From Bacterioplanoides pacificum (GTDB taxonomy: Bacteria; Pseudomonadota; Gammaproteobacteria; Pseudomonadales; Oceanobacteraceae): 64,000 nt of DNA. Each line of letters begins with the position of its first letter. Positions within the stretch are counted from its first letter, which is position 1. The DNA is taken from NCBI RefSeq assembly GCF_042648445.1, contig NZ_JBHRYB010000016.1, positions 1 through 64,000 of the forward strand, given 5' to 3'. Shown piece after piece: positions 43,624-53,461 of the stretch. The position numbers and the translations under genes were made by a program. The notes below the pieces were generated by a model. It was not told where the DNA came from. It saw only the letters and a program-made list of their open reading frames with translations, and ran no database searches.

Positions 43624-44646
43624 ATGAAACCACTCAATATTGCCGGCATTGATATTGCCCCCGGCAGCAGCCATCAGATAGACCTTCCTGTGGTGCGGTT
43701 ATACACAGATTCTGAAGTGACCATGCCGGTGTATGTAAAACGTGCCCGTAAAGATGGCCCGACGGTATTTGTATCCGCCGCTGTGCACGGTGATGAGCTG
43801 AACGGCATTGAAATTATCCGCCGCCTGATTCAGAGCAAAAGCCTGAAACTGCGCTGCGGCAGTATTATTTTTGTACCTATGGTGAATGTTTATGGGGTGC
43901 TGAATCAAAGTCGCTATATGCCTGACCGGCGCGATCTTAACCGGGTGTTTCCGGGGTCGGACAAAGGCTCACTGGCCGGCCGGCTGGCGCATATTTTTCT
44001 CGATGAAATCGTCAGTAAATGCGATTACGGCATCGACTTACACACAGGTGCCATTCACCGCACCAATCTGCCGCAGATCCGGGCCAATCTGGATGATCAG
44101 CAAACCCGCGAACTGGCGGAAGAATTTGGCGTACCGGTATTGCTGAACGCCAATCTGCGCGATGGTTCGCTGCGTGAAGCTGCGGTGGAATACGGTGTGA
44201 AAATTTTGCTGTATGAAGCCGGAGAAGCGTTACGGTTTGATGAGTTATCCATTCGTGCCGGGGTAAAAGGGATCGAAAATATTTTGCGGGCGTTGCAGAT
44301 GCTGGCGAAAAAACGCAGCCGCAAACGCCGTATTGAACCTTTCGTGGCCTATAAAAGCAGCTGGGTGCGCTCTGGTGCCAGCGGCATTGTACGCGACCAT
44401 GTCAGTATTGGTGATCATGTGCAGAAAGGCGCTTTGCTGGCTACCATCGGTGACGCTTTCGGAGAAACTCTGGCCCGGGTGGTGAGTGTGCGCGAAGGGG
44501 TGGTTATTGGTAAGCAGAATATTCCGCTGGTTCAGGAAGGTGATGCCATGTTCCACATCGCCTATTTCCGCGACAGTGAAGATGTCAGTGACAATATTGA
44601 AGAATTAAACGAAGCCCTGCTGAATCCGGGAGATGCGCCGTTATGA
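43624..44646 (+). CDS. Succinylglutamate desuccinylase/aspartoacylase family protein
   Basis: 340 residues. Zn-carboxypeptidase-like fold with AAVHGDELNGIEI (His, Glu ligands, about 53-65), RRDLNRVFPG, and GIDLHTG (third ligand His). Many relatives act on N-acyl amino acids or on modified glutamate tails. A C-terminal lipoyl-like part (SIGDHVQKGALLATIGD) is present, as in the RimK-associated subgroup. No rimK is adjacent. It leads a coupled operon: its stop overlaps the next start by four bases (ATGA at 44643). Substrate unknown. Confidence 0.88.
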   Translation: MKPLNIAGIDIAPGSSHQIDLPVVRLYTDSEVTMPVYVKRARKDGPTVFVSAAVHGDELNGIEIIRRLIQSKSLKLRCGSIIFVPMVNVYGVLNQSRYMPDRRDLNRVFPGSDKGSLAGRLAHIFLDEIVSKCDYGIDLHTGAIHRTNLPQIRANLDDQQTRELAEEFGVPVLLNANLRDGSLREAAVEYGVKILLYEAGEALRFDELSIRAGVKGIENILRALQMLAKKRSRKRRIEPFVAYKSSWVRSGASGIVRDHVSIGDHVQKGALLATIGDAFGETLARVVSVREGVVIGKQNIPLVQEGDAMFHIAYFRDSEDVSDNIEELNEALLNPGDAPL

Positions 44647-45188
44647 GTCTGACCGGGAACAGTGAATTTCCGTTGCTGCTGGCCATTATGGTGGTGTCCG
44701 TGGGCTATTGGTTTGTGCGCAAACTGATGTTGCGGCTGGTGACCCGGGTGGGCCGGGAAAAACATATTTCACGGCGGCGGGTGCAATACGTCCAGTATCT
44801 GTTAACGATCATGCTGGTGGTGATTGCGCTGGGGGTGTTTGGTGTGATTGCCGGCTTTGGCTACAAAGATGTTGGCCTGGTTTTTACCTCGGTGTTTGCG
44901 GTACTGGGGGTCGCCTTATTTGCGCAATGGTCAATCCTGAGTAATGTCACGGCCAGTGTGGTGGTGTTTTTCTTTTTCCCTTATCGGGTGGGTGATCATG
45001 TGCGTATCGTTGATGGTGAAAATTCGGTGGAAGGTATCATCGATGAAATCACCATGTTCCATGTCATCCTGTCCGACGGCGATAAAAAAATTACCTATCC
45101 GAATTCGCTGGTGTTTCAGAAAGCCGTGGTAATCACCCCGGATAACACGCCGCCGGCAGCCGATAAAACAGACGGAGATGTATTATGA
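44643..45188 (+). CDS. Short MscS-domain membrane protein
   Basis: 181 residues, about three helices, then a short MscS beta domain: AVLGVALFAQWSILSN, PYRVGDHVRIVDGE and KKITYPNSLVFQKAV. It lacks the alpha/beta C-terminal vestibule of full MscS, so it is a minimal member. It is coupled to both neighbours by four-base ATGA overlaps. Either a small mechanosensitive channel or a regulatory partner for MgtE; the second is speculation from position. Confidence 0.85.
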   Translation: MSLTGNSEFPLLLAIMVVSVGYWFVRKLMLRLVTRVGREKHISRRRVQYVQYLLTIMLVVIALGVFGVIAGFGYKDVGLVFTSVFAVLGVALFAQWSILSNVTASVVVFFFFPYRVGDHVRIVDGENSVEGIIDEITMFHVILSDGDKKITYPNSLVFQKAVVITPDNTPPAADKTDGDVL

Positions 45189-46513
45189 GCTGGAGTGCGG
45201 ATATCAATCTGGATGGTTTATTACAGGAGTTACTGCAGTCTGATCTGACGGAGTTATCGGCACAGAATTTCCGTGAACTCAGTGCCCGGGATAAAGCTCA
45301 GCTGCTGGAGTCGCTGCCACAGAATATTCGTCTAAACCTGTGGCCGCTGATTGAAGAGGACCAGTTATGGGAAGTGATTAACTGCCTGCAGGTGGTCACG
45401 GTTGAGCATATTGTGCGGGCGCTGGACGACGGCGCCCGGCTGGCGATTCAGCGTTATGCCACACCCCAGTATCTGGCTTCGTACGCCCAGGCGCTGCCGA
45501 AAGACATGATCGACAATATTCTGCTCGATCAGGACGATACCAGCAGCGAAGAACTACAACAGGCATTAGCCTTTGACGACGACCAGGTCGGTCGTTTTAT
45601 GCAGAAAAACTTTTTGCGGGTGCGCCATGGAATTTCGGTCGCGTCGGTGATTCGCCGGCTGAAAAAGAAAGAGTCGATTGCGGCGGTTTTTCTGGTCGAC
45701 GATGGCCGCCATTTAATTGGTTATATACCGGTGTCGGCGCTATTTAATTCCAGTGACGATGCGCTGGTGGAAACCCTGGCACGGCCGATTGCGGCACTGG
45801 AGGCCGATCATCATATCCGCGATGTGGCATTAACCTATCACTTCGAGGAGGGGTTGTCGTATTGCCCGGTGGTGGATGACGGCCGGGTAATCGGCGCCTT
45901 GTCGGTGTCGCTGTTACTGAGTGAAGCCCAGTCTCACCTGGTTCATTCCGCGCCGTCGGAATCTCCCGTCGTGGAAGAGGACCTGTTTGCTCCGGTGTTC
46001 AGCGCGGCCCGGCCCCGGGCTTTATGGCTGTGTATTAACCTGGCCACCGCGTTTCTGGCTTCCTGGGTGATCGGCTGGTTCGAAGGCGCCTTGCAGCAGG
46101 TGGTGGCGCTGGCGATTCTGATGCCGGTGGTGGCCAGCATGGGCGGTATTGCAGGCAGCCAGACACTGGCGGTGACGGTACGGGGTCTGGCGTTGGGGCA
46201 TGTACACCAGATGAACATCCGGCTGCTGTTCAGTAAAGAGATGAAGGTGGCGGTGCTGAATGGTTTACTTGTCGGTTTGCTGATCGCCGCGGTGGTGTAC
46301 TGGTGGTTTAACTCGTTTGCCATCGCCGCCATTATCTGGAGTGCGATTGTGGTTAACAGTCTGGCGGCGGCGGCATCCGGGACTTATATTCCGTTTGTGC
46401 TGGAAAAGATCAATATCGATCCGGCGGTGGCTTCCGCGGTTATCCTGACCACAGTCACCGACGTGATTGGTTTCCTGATTTTCCTTGGTCTCGGGTCGCT
46501 GATTCTTATCTGA
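45185..46513 (+). CDS. mgtE: Magnesium transporter MgtE (first copy)
   Basis: 442 residues: an N-terminal helical domain, two CBS domains (about 140-255) and five C-terminal membrane helices. The pore signature MPVVASMGGIAGSQTLAV and the last-helix PAVASAVILTTVTDVIGF are present, including the Asp that binds Mg in MgtE structures. The N domain is more diverged than usual. It is coupled to the MscS-like gene (ATGA). The end overlaps the convergent nitrilase gene by eight bases. A second mgtE lies at 61666-63018. Confidence 0.93.
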   Translation: MSWSADINLDGLLQELLQSDLTELSAQNFRELSARDKAQLLESLPQNIRLNLWPLIEEDQLWEVINCLQVVTVEHIVRALDDGARLAIQRYATPQYLASYAQALPKDMIDNILLDQDDTSSEELQQALAFDDDQVGRFMQKNFLRVRHGISVASVIRRLKKKESIAAVFLVDDGRHLIGYIPVSALFNSSDDALVETLARPIAALEADHHIRDVALTYHFEEGLSYCPVVDDGRVIGALSVSLLLSEAQSHLVHSAPSESPVVEEDLFAPVFSAARPRALWLCINLATAFLASWVIGWFEGALQQVVALAILMPVVASMGGIAGSQTLAVTVRGLALGHVHQMNIRLLFSKEMKVAVLNGLLVGLLIAAVVYWWFNSFAIAAIIWSAIVVNSLAAAASGTYIPFVLEKINIDPAVASAVILTTVTDVIGFLIFLGLGSLILI

Positions 46514-47378
46514 CGCCGGGGGGCAGGCGCTGGTGCTGAAATACCGGCATACGCTGGCGAATATCGGCCTGCTGTTGTGGCTCAAGGGTGGCAATCACCA
46601 GGCCGGGCTGATCGCTCGCTTCGCTGAGTACCTCGCCCCAGGGGTCGATGATCTGGGAGTGCCCCCAGGTCTGACGCCTTTGTGGTTGTCCCGGATCGTC
46701 ATGCCAGCCGCACTGGTTGGCGGCAATCACATAACACTGTTGTTCGATGGCGCGCGCACGCAGCAATGGCTGCCAGTGTGCTGCGCCGGTGGTATAGGTG
46801 AATGCCGCTGGCAGGCTGATGATTTCAGCCCCCTGTGCCCGCAGTTGCATAAACAGCTGCGGGAAGCGCAGGTCGTAACAGATCGCCAGGCCAACTTTGC
46901 CCACCGGGGTGTCGACCACCACCGGCTGATCGCCGGGCGCAAAATGATCCGATTCGCGATAGCTGCCCTGGGCATCATCAACATCGACATCGAATAAATG
47001 AATTTTGTCGTAACGCGCCTGTAACTCGCCCTGATCATCAAACACCAGACACGCCGAACGCACCCGCGGGTCACGTTTGCCATCCGCATCCGGCGGGCAG
47101 GGCAAAGGATAAGCGCCGGCAATCAGCCACAGGTTAAAACGTTTTCCCCAGCCGGCAATGCGTTGGTACAAGGCATCATCGGCCGCAATTGCGGGATATT
47201 GTTTGCCATCCAGAGTGGCGAACATTTCCGGTATCAACGCCAGACGAACCCCCTGTTGCTGGGCGTCGGCCAGCAGGGTTTCGATCTGCTGCAGGTTGTG
47301 TTCGATATCCGTCAGGCTGTTGATCTGTATGGCGGCGACTTTGCGCGGGCTGCTGTTTAGCTTGTGTGTGTCAGTCAT
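46506..47378 (-). CDS. Carbon-nitrogen hydrolase (Nit1/YbeM-type)
   Basis: 290 residues from ATG 47378, which overlaps the yhdP stop by eight bases. The Glu-Lys-Cys triad is visible: LIPEMFAT (Glu about 51), RYDKIHLFDVD (Lys) and GLAICYDLRFP (Cys). The family includes deaminated-glutathione amidase (NitA/Nit1), which it matches in length and in the GSYRESDHFAPGD segment. In many gammaproteobacteria it follows yhdP and precedes tldD; tldD is not here. The upstream in-frame Met are ignored because they lie within yhdP. Confidence 0.9.
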   Translation of the reverse strand: MTDTHKLNSSPRKVAAIQINSLTDIEHNLQQIETLLADAQQQGVRLALIPEMFATLDGKQYPAIAADDALYQRIAGWGKRFNLWLIAGAYPLPCPPDADGKRDPRVRSACLVFDDQGELQARYDKIHLFDVDVDDAQGSYRESDHFAPGDQPVVVDTPVGKVGLAICYDLRFPQLFMQLRAQGAEIISLPAAFTYTTGAAHWQPLLRARAIEQQCYVIAANQCGWHDDPGQPQRRQTWGHSQIIDPWGEVLSEASDQPGLVIATLEPQQQADIRQRMPVFQHQRLPPGVR

Positions 47379-50300
47379 CGTCGTCACCATCAATGCCAAA
47401 AATACTTAACACCCGGTCTTTAAAGCTGCGGGTTTTCTTACCTTCCACTTCGTTATTAAAGGCCTGATCAATTTTTAATTCCGGCTGTTCCCAGCGGCCT
47501 TTGACGGTATAACTGGCGCTGGTAAAGCGTTCCAGTTCATCACCCACCAGTTTTTCCGACACATAAATGGCCGCCGCCACCGGTGGCGCCAGGCCGGCCA
47601 GCACCGCCACCATCGGCAGAGAACTGGTTACCGGGAAGGTTACCGCCAGCTTCATATCCAGGCTGTGATCGTTCAGATTACTGCTGCCGGAGGTCAGGAA
47701 CTTGCCACCCGGGCCATCAACCAGTAACGGTTCGCTGAGGGTTAATAAGCCGTCTTCGATCCGCGCTTTGCCTTTCAGTACATCAAACGCCAGACCCGAC
47801 TGATAGAGATCGGAAAAGTCGAGGCGCAGGCGGCGGCTGATGGAATTGAAGTTCAGTGCCCCGAAGGCTTTCAACGCTCCGGCGCCTTCGGCATCAATAC
47901 TGCCATCCCGCAGGCGCAGGCTGGCCAGGCCATTGAGGCTGGCGCTGTTAAACATCAGTGGCGAGCCCTGCCAGCTGAGCTTCAGCGAAGCCCGCATATC
48001 GCTGGATTCAATAATGGCTTTCTGGCGGAACGAGCGTAATACCTTGCCGACGTCTTTGCTGCGGATTTCCAGCGTGTCGAGCTGAGTAACATGCAAGCCA
48101 TCCTGCTTCTGCCACAATACGTCGCCGCTGATCTGCATGCCTTTCATATCGCTGTCGTGCAGCTGAATTTTCATTGCCTGAGCGCCGGGCCGGGAGCTGA
48201 CATGCCAGCGCCCGTAGTTGCGGCTACCAACATAAAACTCCGCCAGCTGCATATCCATCGCCGGGAAATCGGCCGGATTGAGGGCTGCTAACGGATCCGG
48301 TTTTTCTGGCTCTGCTGCCTCCGCTGCCACTTCGTCCGCTGCCTGACTGACTGCTTGTGCGGTTTCATCCTTATACGGCATATGGATGTAATCCAGCTGC
48401 ATATCGATCGGCTGGCCGTCTGGCTTCAGGGTGATCAGACCTTTAACCAGATCACTGTCGACATTAAATTGCCACTCGTTCCACTGCTGGCTGGCATTCA
48501 GACGCAGCTGGCCCATGGGAATGCCCCAGGAATCAACTCCGGCAATCTGTAAATCAATCTGACGCAGCGGATTATGGCTGGCGCTGGCGGTTTGCCCTGG
48601 CGCTGGTGCGTTGTTGTCGTTTTCGGTGTTGCTTAACAAAGCACTGAAGTGTTGCCACTGATCCCACCATTCGGCTGCTTTAATCGGTTGTTTGATGGCA
48701 CCACGTACCACCACCCCTTTGTCGCTGGGCAGGAAAGGATCCGGACCACCAAAATACACCTGGCCACGATCCAGGCCGTCTTCATCCATAGCCAGGGCGG
48801 CTTTCATCAGCTCATCGTAGTTCAGGGTGATGCGGGTTTCTGCTCCCGGTCGCACAGTCAGTGCCAGATGACGGGGCTGCTGCGCATCTTTGCCCAGCGG
48901 TTGTGGCATATCGATCGTGGTGCCACTCAGGTCGCTGTTCAGCTGGAAGCTGAGACCACCGCGTTTGGCCGATTTAATATCCAGCCGCGCCTGATAATTC
49001 AGCTGGCCAGTCAGCGGATCGAGTAAAAACAGCGGCATCCATTGTTTCACCTCAGGCCATTGGGCATCACCCTTGGCCGACAGTGCCATATCAAAGCCCC
49101 CCTGATAGCTCTGGGACTGAATGCTGGCGTCAAAATCCCCACCAAATACCGAGCCGCTCAGGCGCTCGGCAGAGAGGCCGAGTTCGCTGTCGAAGTGTAA
49201 TGTGCCGTTCAGTTGTTGCAGTTTGACCTTCAGCTCGCTGAGTTCAACGGCAGCATCGCTGACCGCCACATCCAGCTGTACTTTCGGCACACTGTTGTCA
49301 CCGCCGAGCGGCATTTTCATTAACATGCTGGCCTGCAGCTCACCACTGGCCTGCCACTGATCAAAGGCACCGTTTACCTGTTGTTGCAGCGGGGTTTCGG
49401 TGAAATAGCGTAACGCCTGGTCGGCCTGGCCAATTAACTGGCCGGAGACCTGTAGCTGCGGCTGATCATTGTGATTCCGTAAACGAATGCGGGCGCTGCG
49501 TTCAGCAAAACGGCCACCCAGGGTTTTGCCCTGGTCCACCCAGACATCCAGATTGGGGGCGTCGAGCAACATCCGGCCGCTCAGACCGGTGACTTCAGGC
49601 CAGTCCGGCAGATAACGCAGCCGCGCATCGCTGACATCAAAATACAACTGCACGCTGTTACTGTTGCTGGGCGGCTGTTCACTGAGGCGGCCGTTAAGCA
49701 GGAACACGCCGTTGTGAAACTGGCCGGCGAGGATTGAGTCGCTGATCCACTGCCGCACGGACGGGTCTAATAACTCTGGTACCAGCTGGTCTCGCTGAGC
49801 AGCGTCCGCCTGGCGGAATGCCGCTAATACGCTGGTGTTGGGTTCAACATCGGCGTTGTTCGGTATACGCAGGCCGACATCGGCGTGGATATCGATGCCG
49901 TTAAACTGCGCCTGCATATCCGCCAGCCGTAAACGGAAGGCGTCGTGATTGATTTGCCAGTAAAAGGTGCCGCGGCCATTCTGCAGGCGCCAGCTGTCGG
50001 CATATATTCCGGCCAGCTGAACAGCAAAATCATCATCGTCCAGCGTCAGTTTTCCGGCCTTGGGGGTCAGTGCCAGCTTACCGCTGATGTCGCTGAATGC
50101 CGGTATGCCGTTATAACTGTCGCTGCTGGCTTCATGGATATCGCTGTATAACGCCAGTTGCAGTGGCTGTTCATCCTGGCCCGGTAATAATGACAGGCGG
50201 GTATTCAATGCCTGACCGCGTGGCCGGGTCTGGCGGATGTATTGCAGAATGTTGTCGGGCAGCAGGGCATGTTTTTCGAGTAATTCGCGCGCCGCGGCAA

Positions 50301-51369
50301 TATCCAGTTGTGGAATACCGAACTGCCAGCCTTTTTGTTGCTCCAGCACGGCAGCGCTGACGGTCAGCTCCTGCAGCGGCAGGGGCTGATCGAACTGCGG
50401 CCGGATACGCATGTCCCAGTCGCTGCCTTTGCGGTTGGCCCGCAGCTGGATATTACCGCCGCTGAGTTGCAGCGCTTCGCCCGGAGTTTTCAGTGCCAGT
50501 TGCGGGACCTGAACGCTGGCTACCAGGCTGCTGAGATCACCGTCGCGAATGCTGGCCCAGCCCTGCAGGCCGGCACTCAGTTGTTGCAGGTGGAACTGAT
50601 CCTGTTGCTGGCCGGGCACCCAGCGGCTCCAGTCCTGGGGTTCTACCGCGACATAAAACTGTGCGTCCTGATCGGTCCAGGGCCACAGCGGCCCCTGGAA
50701 GGTGCCTTTTACCGTCAGGCGCGCCAGTTGTTCGAGCCCCCAGGCAACCTGGCCTTCAATGGCACGGCTGTTGGCCCGGTTACGCCACAGCAGCTGATGA
50801 ATTTCGAGCTGGTCGTTGACGTCCAACCCCTGGTGAGTGATGCGCCAGTCGCTTAACACCAGCGCCTGTTGCAGCTCCAGTAAATCGAGCCAGCCCGGAC
50901 GCCTGATGGCTGCGGCGGCGCGGGTGGTGCCGGTCAGCGGGTCTATGGTCAGGTCAGGCTGGCCTATCTGCCAGCCGTCGGCCAGTTGCCAGTGGCGTTT
51001 TCCCAGCTGCACGATATGGCCGCGCACACCACTGACCTCGATACGTTTAAACACCGGCAGCTGATAAAACGCACTGGCGCTGAGGTCGAGCTCGGCAACA
51101 ATTTTGCGGATATGCAGGCCACTTTCCGCTTCCCCCAGCGTGATGTCCTGCAGCGTCACCACCGGCGCCAGAATATGCCAGCCACCGGTTAATGAGCCAA
51201 TGCTGACCGGTTGTTGTAACGCCGCAGACAGCTGTTGTTCAACATCCGGGCGCAGGCTTTCCACCAGTGGAATCAGCTGCCGGCCAACACTGACGTATAA
51301 CGCCAGACTGACCATAGCAACCACCAGGGTGATCCAGATTTGTGTCCACAGTTGTGAGAGCCAGCGCAC
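47371..51369 (-). CDS. yhdP: YhdP-family AsmA-like envelope lipid transport protein
   Basis: 1332 residues from GTG 51369, which has AAGAAGG seven bases upstream; the extension to 51492 lies in rng. One N-terminal membrane helix (about 6-25) is followed by a very long repetitive beta-rich periplasmic region (DUF3971/AsmA2), as in YhdP/TamB/YdbH, which bridge inner and outer membranes and carry phospholipid. The C-terminal segment has DGSIDAEGAGALKAFGALNFN and a KSRSFKDRVLSIFG-like end with an acidic tail. Downstream of rng, as is usual. Confidence 0.92.
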   Translation of the reverse strand: MRWLSQLWTQIWITLVVAMVSLALYVSVGRQLIPLVESLRPDVEQQLSAALQQPVSIGSLTGGWHILAPVVTLQDITLGEAESGLHIRKIVAELDLSASAFYQLPVFKRIEVSGVRGHIVQLGKRHWQLADGWQIGQPDLTIDPLTGTTRAAAAIRRPGWLDLLELQQALVLSDWRITHQGLDVNDQLEIHQLLWRNRANSRAIEGQVAWGLEQLARLTVKGTFQGPLWPWTDQDAQFYVAVEPQDWSRWVPGQQQDQFHLQQLSAGLQGWASIRDGDLSSLVASVQVPQLALKTPGEALQLSGGNIQLRANRKGSDWDMRIRPQFDQPLPLQELTVSAAVLEQQKGWQFGIPQLDIAAARELLEKHALLPDNILQYIRQTRPRGQALNTRLSLLPGQDEQPLQLALYSDIHEASSDSYNGIPAFSDISGKLALTPKAGKLTLDDDDFAVQLAGIYADSWRLQNGRGTFYWQINHDAFRLRLADMQAQFNGIDIHADVGLRIPNNADVEPNTSVLAAFRQADAAQRDQLVPELLDPSVRQWISDSILAGQFHNGVFLLNGRLSEQPPSNSNSVQLYFDVSDARLRYLPDWPEVTGLSGRMLLDAPNLDVWVDQGKTLGGRFAERSARIRLRNHNDQPQLQVSGQLIGQADQALRYFTETPLQQQVNGAFDQWQASGELQASMLMKMPLGGDNSVPKVQLDVAVSDAAVELSELKVKLQQLNGTLHFDSELGLSAERLSGSVFGGDFDASIQSQSYQGGFDMALSAKGDAQWPEVKQWMPLFLLDPLTGQLNYQARLDIKSAKRGGLSFQLNSDLSGTTIDMPQPLGKDAQQPRHLALTVRPGAETRITLNYDELMKAALAMDEDGLDRGQVYFGGPDPFLPSDKGVVVRGAIKQPIKAAEWWDQWQHFSALLSNTENDNNAPAPGQTASASHNPLRQIDLQIAGVDSWGIPMGQLRLNASQQWNEWQFNVDSDLVKGLITLKPDGQPIDMQLDYIHMPYKDETAQAVSQAADEVAAEAAEPEKPDPLAALNPADFPAMDMQLAEFYVGSRNYGRWHVSSRPGAQAMKIQLHDSDMKGMQISGDVLWQKQDGLHVTQLDTLEIRSKDVGKVLRSFRQKAIIESSDMRASLKLSWQGSPLMFNSASLNGLASLRLRDGSIDAEGAGALKAFGALNFNSISRRLRLDFSDLYQSGLAFDVLKGKARIEDGLLTLSEPLLVDGPGGKFLTSGSSNLNDHSLDMKLAVTFPVTSSLPMVAVLAGLAPPVAAAIYVSEKLVGDELERFTSASYTVKGRWEQPELKIDQAFNNEVEGKKTRSFKDRVLSIFGIDGDDDD

Positions 51370-51382
51370 GGTTATACCTTCT

Positions 51383-52834
51383 TCACTGCAGCACGATGTC
51401 GTACTGGTCCTGCGTATACAGGCTTTCGACTTGCAGTTTGATGGCTTTGCCGATGAAGGCTTCGAGATCGGCGAGGCCGTCGGAGTCTTCATCCAGCAGG
51501 CGGTCGACCACCTGCTGGCTGGCCAGTACCAGATAGGTACCGGCTTCGTAAGCCCGTTCTTCGCGCAGAATTTCGCGGAAAATTTCGTAACAGATGGTTT
51601 CGGCGGTTTTCACCGAACCGCGTCCGTCACAGGCGGTGCAGGGCTCCATCAGCATATGTTCGAGGCTTTCGCGGGTGCGCTTGCGTGTCATTTCCACCAG
51701 GCCCAGTTCTGAAACACCGCTGATTTTGGTTTTCGCGTGGTCTTTTTCCAGCACCTTTTCCAGCATCCGTAATACCTGACGCTGGTGTTCGGTATCGATC
51801 ATATCGATGAAATCGAGGATGATGATGCCACCCAGGTTACGCAGCCGCACCTGGCGGCCAATTGCGGTGGCGGCTTCGAGGTTGGTTTTGAAGATGGTTT
51901 CTTCCAGATTACGGCGCCCGACAAAACCACCGGTGTTCACATCGATGGTGGTCATGGCTTCGGTCTGATCGATGACCAGGTAACCACCGGATTTCAGCGG
52001 GACTTTGCGCTCCAGTGCGCGCTGAATTTCATCCTCGACGCTGTTCAGTTCGAAGATGGGGCGCGGGCCGGGGTAATACTCCAGCTTCTCTTCGATTTCC
52101 GGCATATATTGTTCGGTGAACGATGCCATCTTTTGGGAGGTTTCGCGTGAGTCGATCAGAATCTTTTCGATTTCCGGGCGCACGAAATCACGCAGTGCCC
52201 GTTGTGATAACGGCAACTCATCGTAAATCTGGGCCGGCGGGGTAAATTCTTTGATGCGTTCTTCCAGCTTGCGCCACAGTCGGCGCAGGTAGCGGGTATC
52301 GGCCAGAATTTCGTCTTCGCCCACGCCTTCTGCGGCCGTGCGTAAAATAAAGCCGGCTTCGCCGGTCAGACCTTCCTGCTCCATACACTGGTTAACCAGC
52401 ACTTTCAGGCGGTCGCGTTCTTCATCATCTTCGATACGCTGGGAAACGCCGACGTGATCTGCACCGGGCATATACACCAGGTAACGTGACGGGATTGCCA
52501 GTTGGGTAGTCAGGCGTGCGCCTTTGGTGCCAATCGGATCTTTGGTGACCTGGACCACCAGTGACTGGCCCTGATGCACCAGCTGATTGATCGGCGTGTT
52601 GCTGTCACCGTTGCCGATTTCGGCGGCGTGAATAAAAGCTGCCCGCTCCAGCCCGATGTCGACAAAGGCGGCCTGCATGCCCGGCAGGACACGCACAATT
52701 TTGCCTTTGTAGATATTGCCAACGATGCCACGATGATTGGCGCGCTCGATGACAATTTCCTGTAATACACCGTTTTCGACCACCGCCACCCGGGTTTCCG
52801 TTGGGGTAACGTTCATCAGAATCTCTGCATTCAT
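51383..52834 (-). CDS. rng: Ribonuclease G
   Basis: 483 residues. The S1 domain (about 38-125) starts GNIYKGKIVRVLPGMQAAFVDIG. The catalytic core has TTIDVNTGGFVGRRN and IILDFIDMI with metal-binding Asp. The Zn-link is CTACDGRGS (about 406-414). It matures 16S rRNA 5' ends and degrades RNA in the cytoplasm. The RNase E-type C-terminal scaffold is absent, so RNase G rather than RNase E. It lies 44 bases after maf and 13 before yhdP, so probably the same operon. Confidence 0.96.
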   Translation of the reverse strand: MNAEILMNVTPTETRVAVVENGVLQEIVIERANHRGIVGNIYKGKIVRVLPGMQAAFVDIGLERAAFIHAAEIGNGDSNTPINQLVHQGQSLVVQVTKDPIGTKGARLTTQLAIPSRYLVYMPGADHVGVSQRIEDDEERDRLKVLVNQCMEQEGLTGEAGFILRTAAEGVGEDEILADTRYLRRLWRKLEERIKEFTPPAQIYDELPLSQRALRDFVRPEIEKILIDSRETSQKMASFTEQYMPEIEEKLEYYPGPRPIFELNSVEDEIQRALERKVPLKSGGYLVIDQTEAMTTIDVNTGGFVGRRNLEETIFKTNLEAATAIGRQVRLRNLGGIIILDFIDMIDTEHQRQVLRMLEKVLEKDHAKTKISGVSELGLVEMTRKRTRESLEHMLMEPCTACDGRGSVKTAETICYEIFREILREERAYEAGTYLVLASQQVVDRLLDEDSDGLADLEAFIGKAIKLQVESLYTQDQYDIVLQ

Positions 52835-52878
52835 GGCTTTACCTTGCCGGGCTCAGGCCCGTTTCAGCTGCGCCGGGC

Positions 52879-53451
52879 TCAGGCCCACACAGGAATATTA
52901 AAATTCTTTAACAGTGCGGCGGTTTCCGTCAGCGGTAACCCCACCACATTGCTGTAACTGCCACTGATGTGATCTACCAGTATCGCACCTTTGCCCTGAA
53001 TACCGTATGAACCGGCCTTGTCCATCGGTTCGCCGGTAGCGATATAGGCGTCGATTTCGGCCTCGTCCAGAGCGCGGAAAACCACCTCGGTGGCGACGCT
53101 GATGACTTGCTGACGCTCGTGGCTGAGCAGCGCAACCGCGGTAAAAACCTGATGTGGCTGGCCTGACAAGCGACGTAACATCTGGCGCGCGTCGGCTGTA
53201 CTGTCCGGTTTGGTCAGAATATCCTCACCAAGGATCACGCTGGTGTCGGACCCCAGTACCACGGCTTGTGGGTCATCCAGACTGGCCAGCGCCGCCGCGG
53301 CTTTTTGTTGCGCCAGACGTTCAACGTATGAGCGCGCGGCTTCAGCGGGGTGTGGCGTTTCATCGATGGCAACCGGTGCCAGTTCAAAGCTGACACCAAT
53401 CTGGGTTAATAATTCCCGTCGTCGCGGGGAAGCTGAGGCCAGATAAAACAC
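52879..53451 (-). CDS. maf: Maf nucleotide pyrophosphatase (YhdE-type)
   Basis: 190 residues from GTG 53451. The phosphate loop SASPRRRELL is at 6-15, followed by IDETPHP, a conserved Lys in RLAQQKA, LGSDTSVILGE and SYGIQGKGAILVDHISGSYSNVVGLP. The enzyme hydrolyses dTTP/UTP or modified nucleotides in the cytoplasm. Ten bases separate it from mreD. Position between mreD and rng is the standard one. Confidence 0.95.
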   Translation of the reverse strand: MFYLASASPRRRELLTQIGVSFELAPVAIDETPHPAEAARSYVERLAQQKAAAALASLDDPQAVVLGSDTSVILGEDILTKPDSTADARQMLRRLSGQPHQVFTAVALLSHERQQVISVATEVVFRALDEAEIDAYIATGEPMDKAGSYGIQGKGAILVDHISGSYSNVVGLPLTETAALLKNFNIPVWA

Positions 53452-53461
53452 AAAAACTCCG

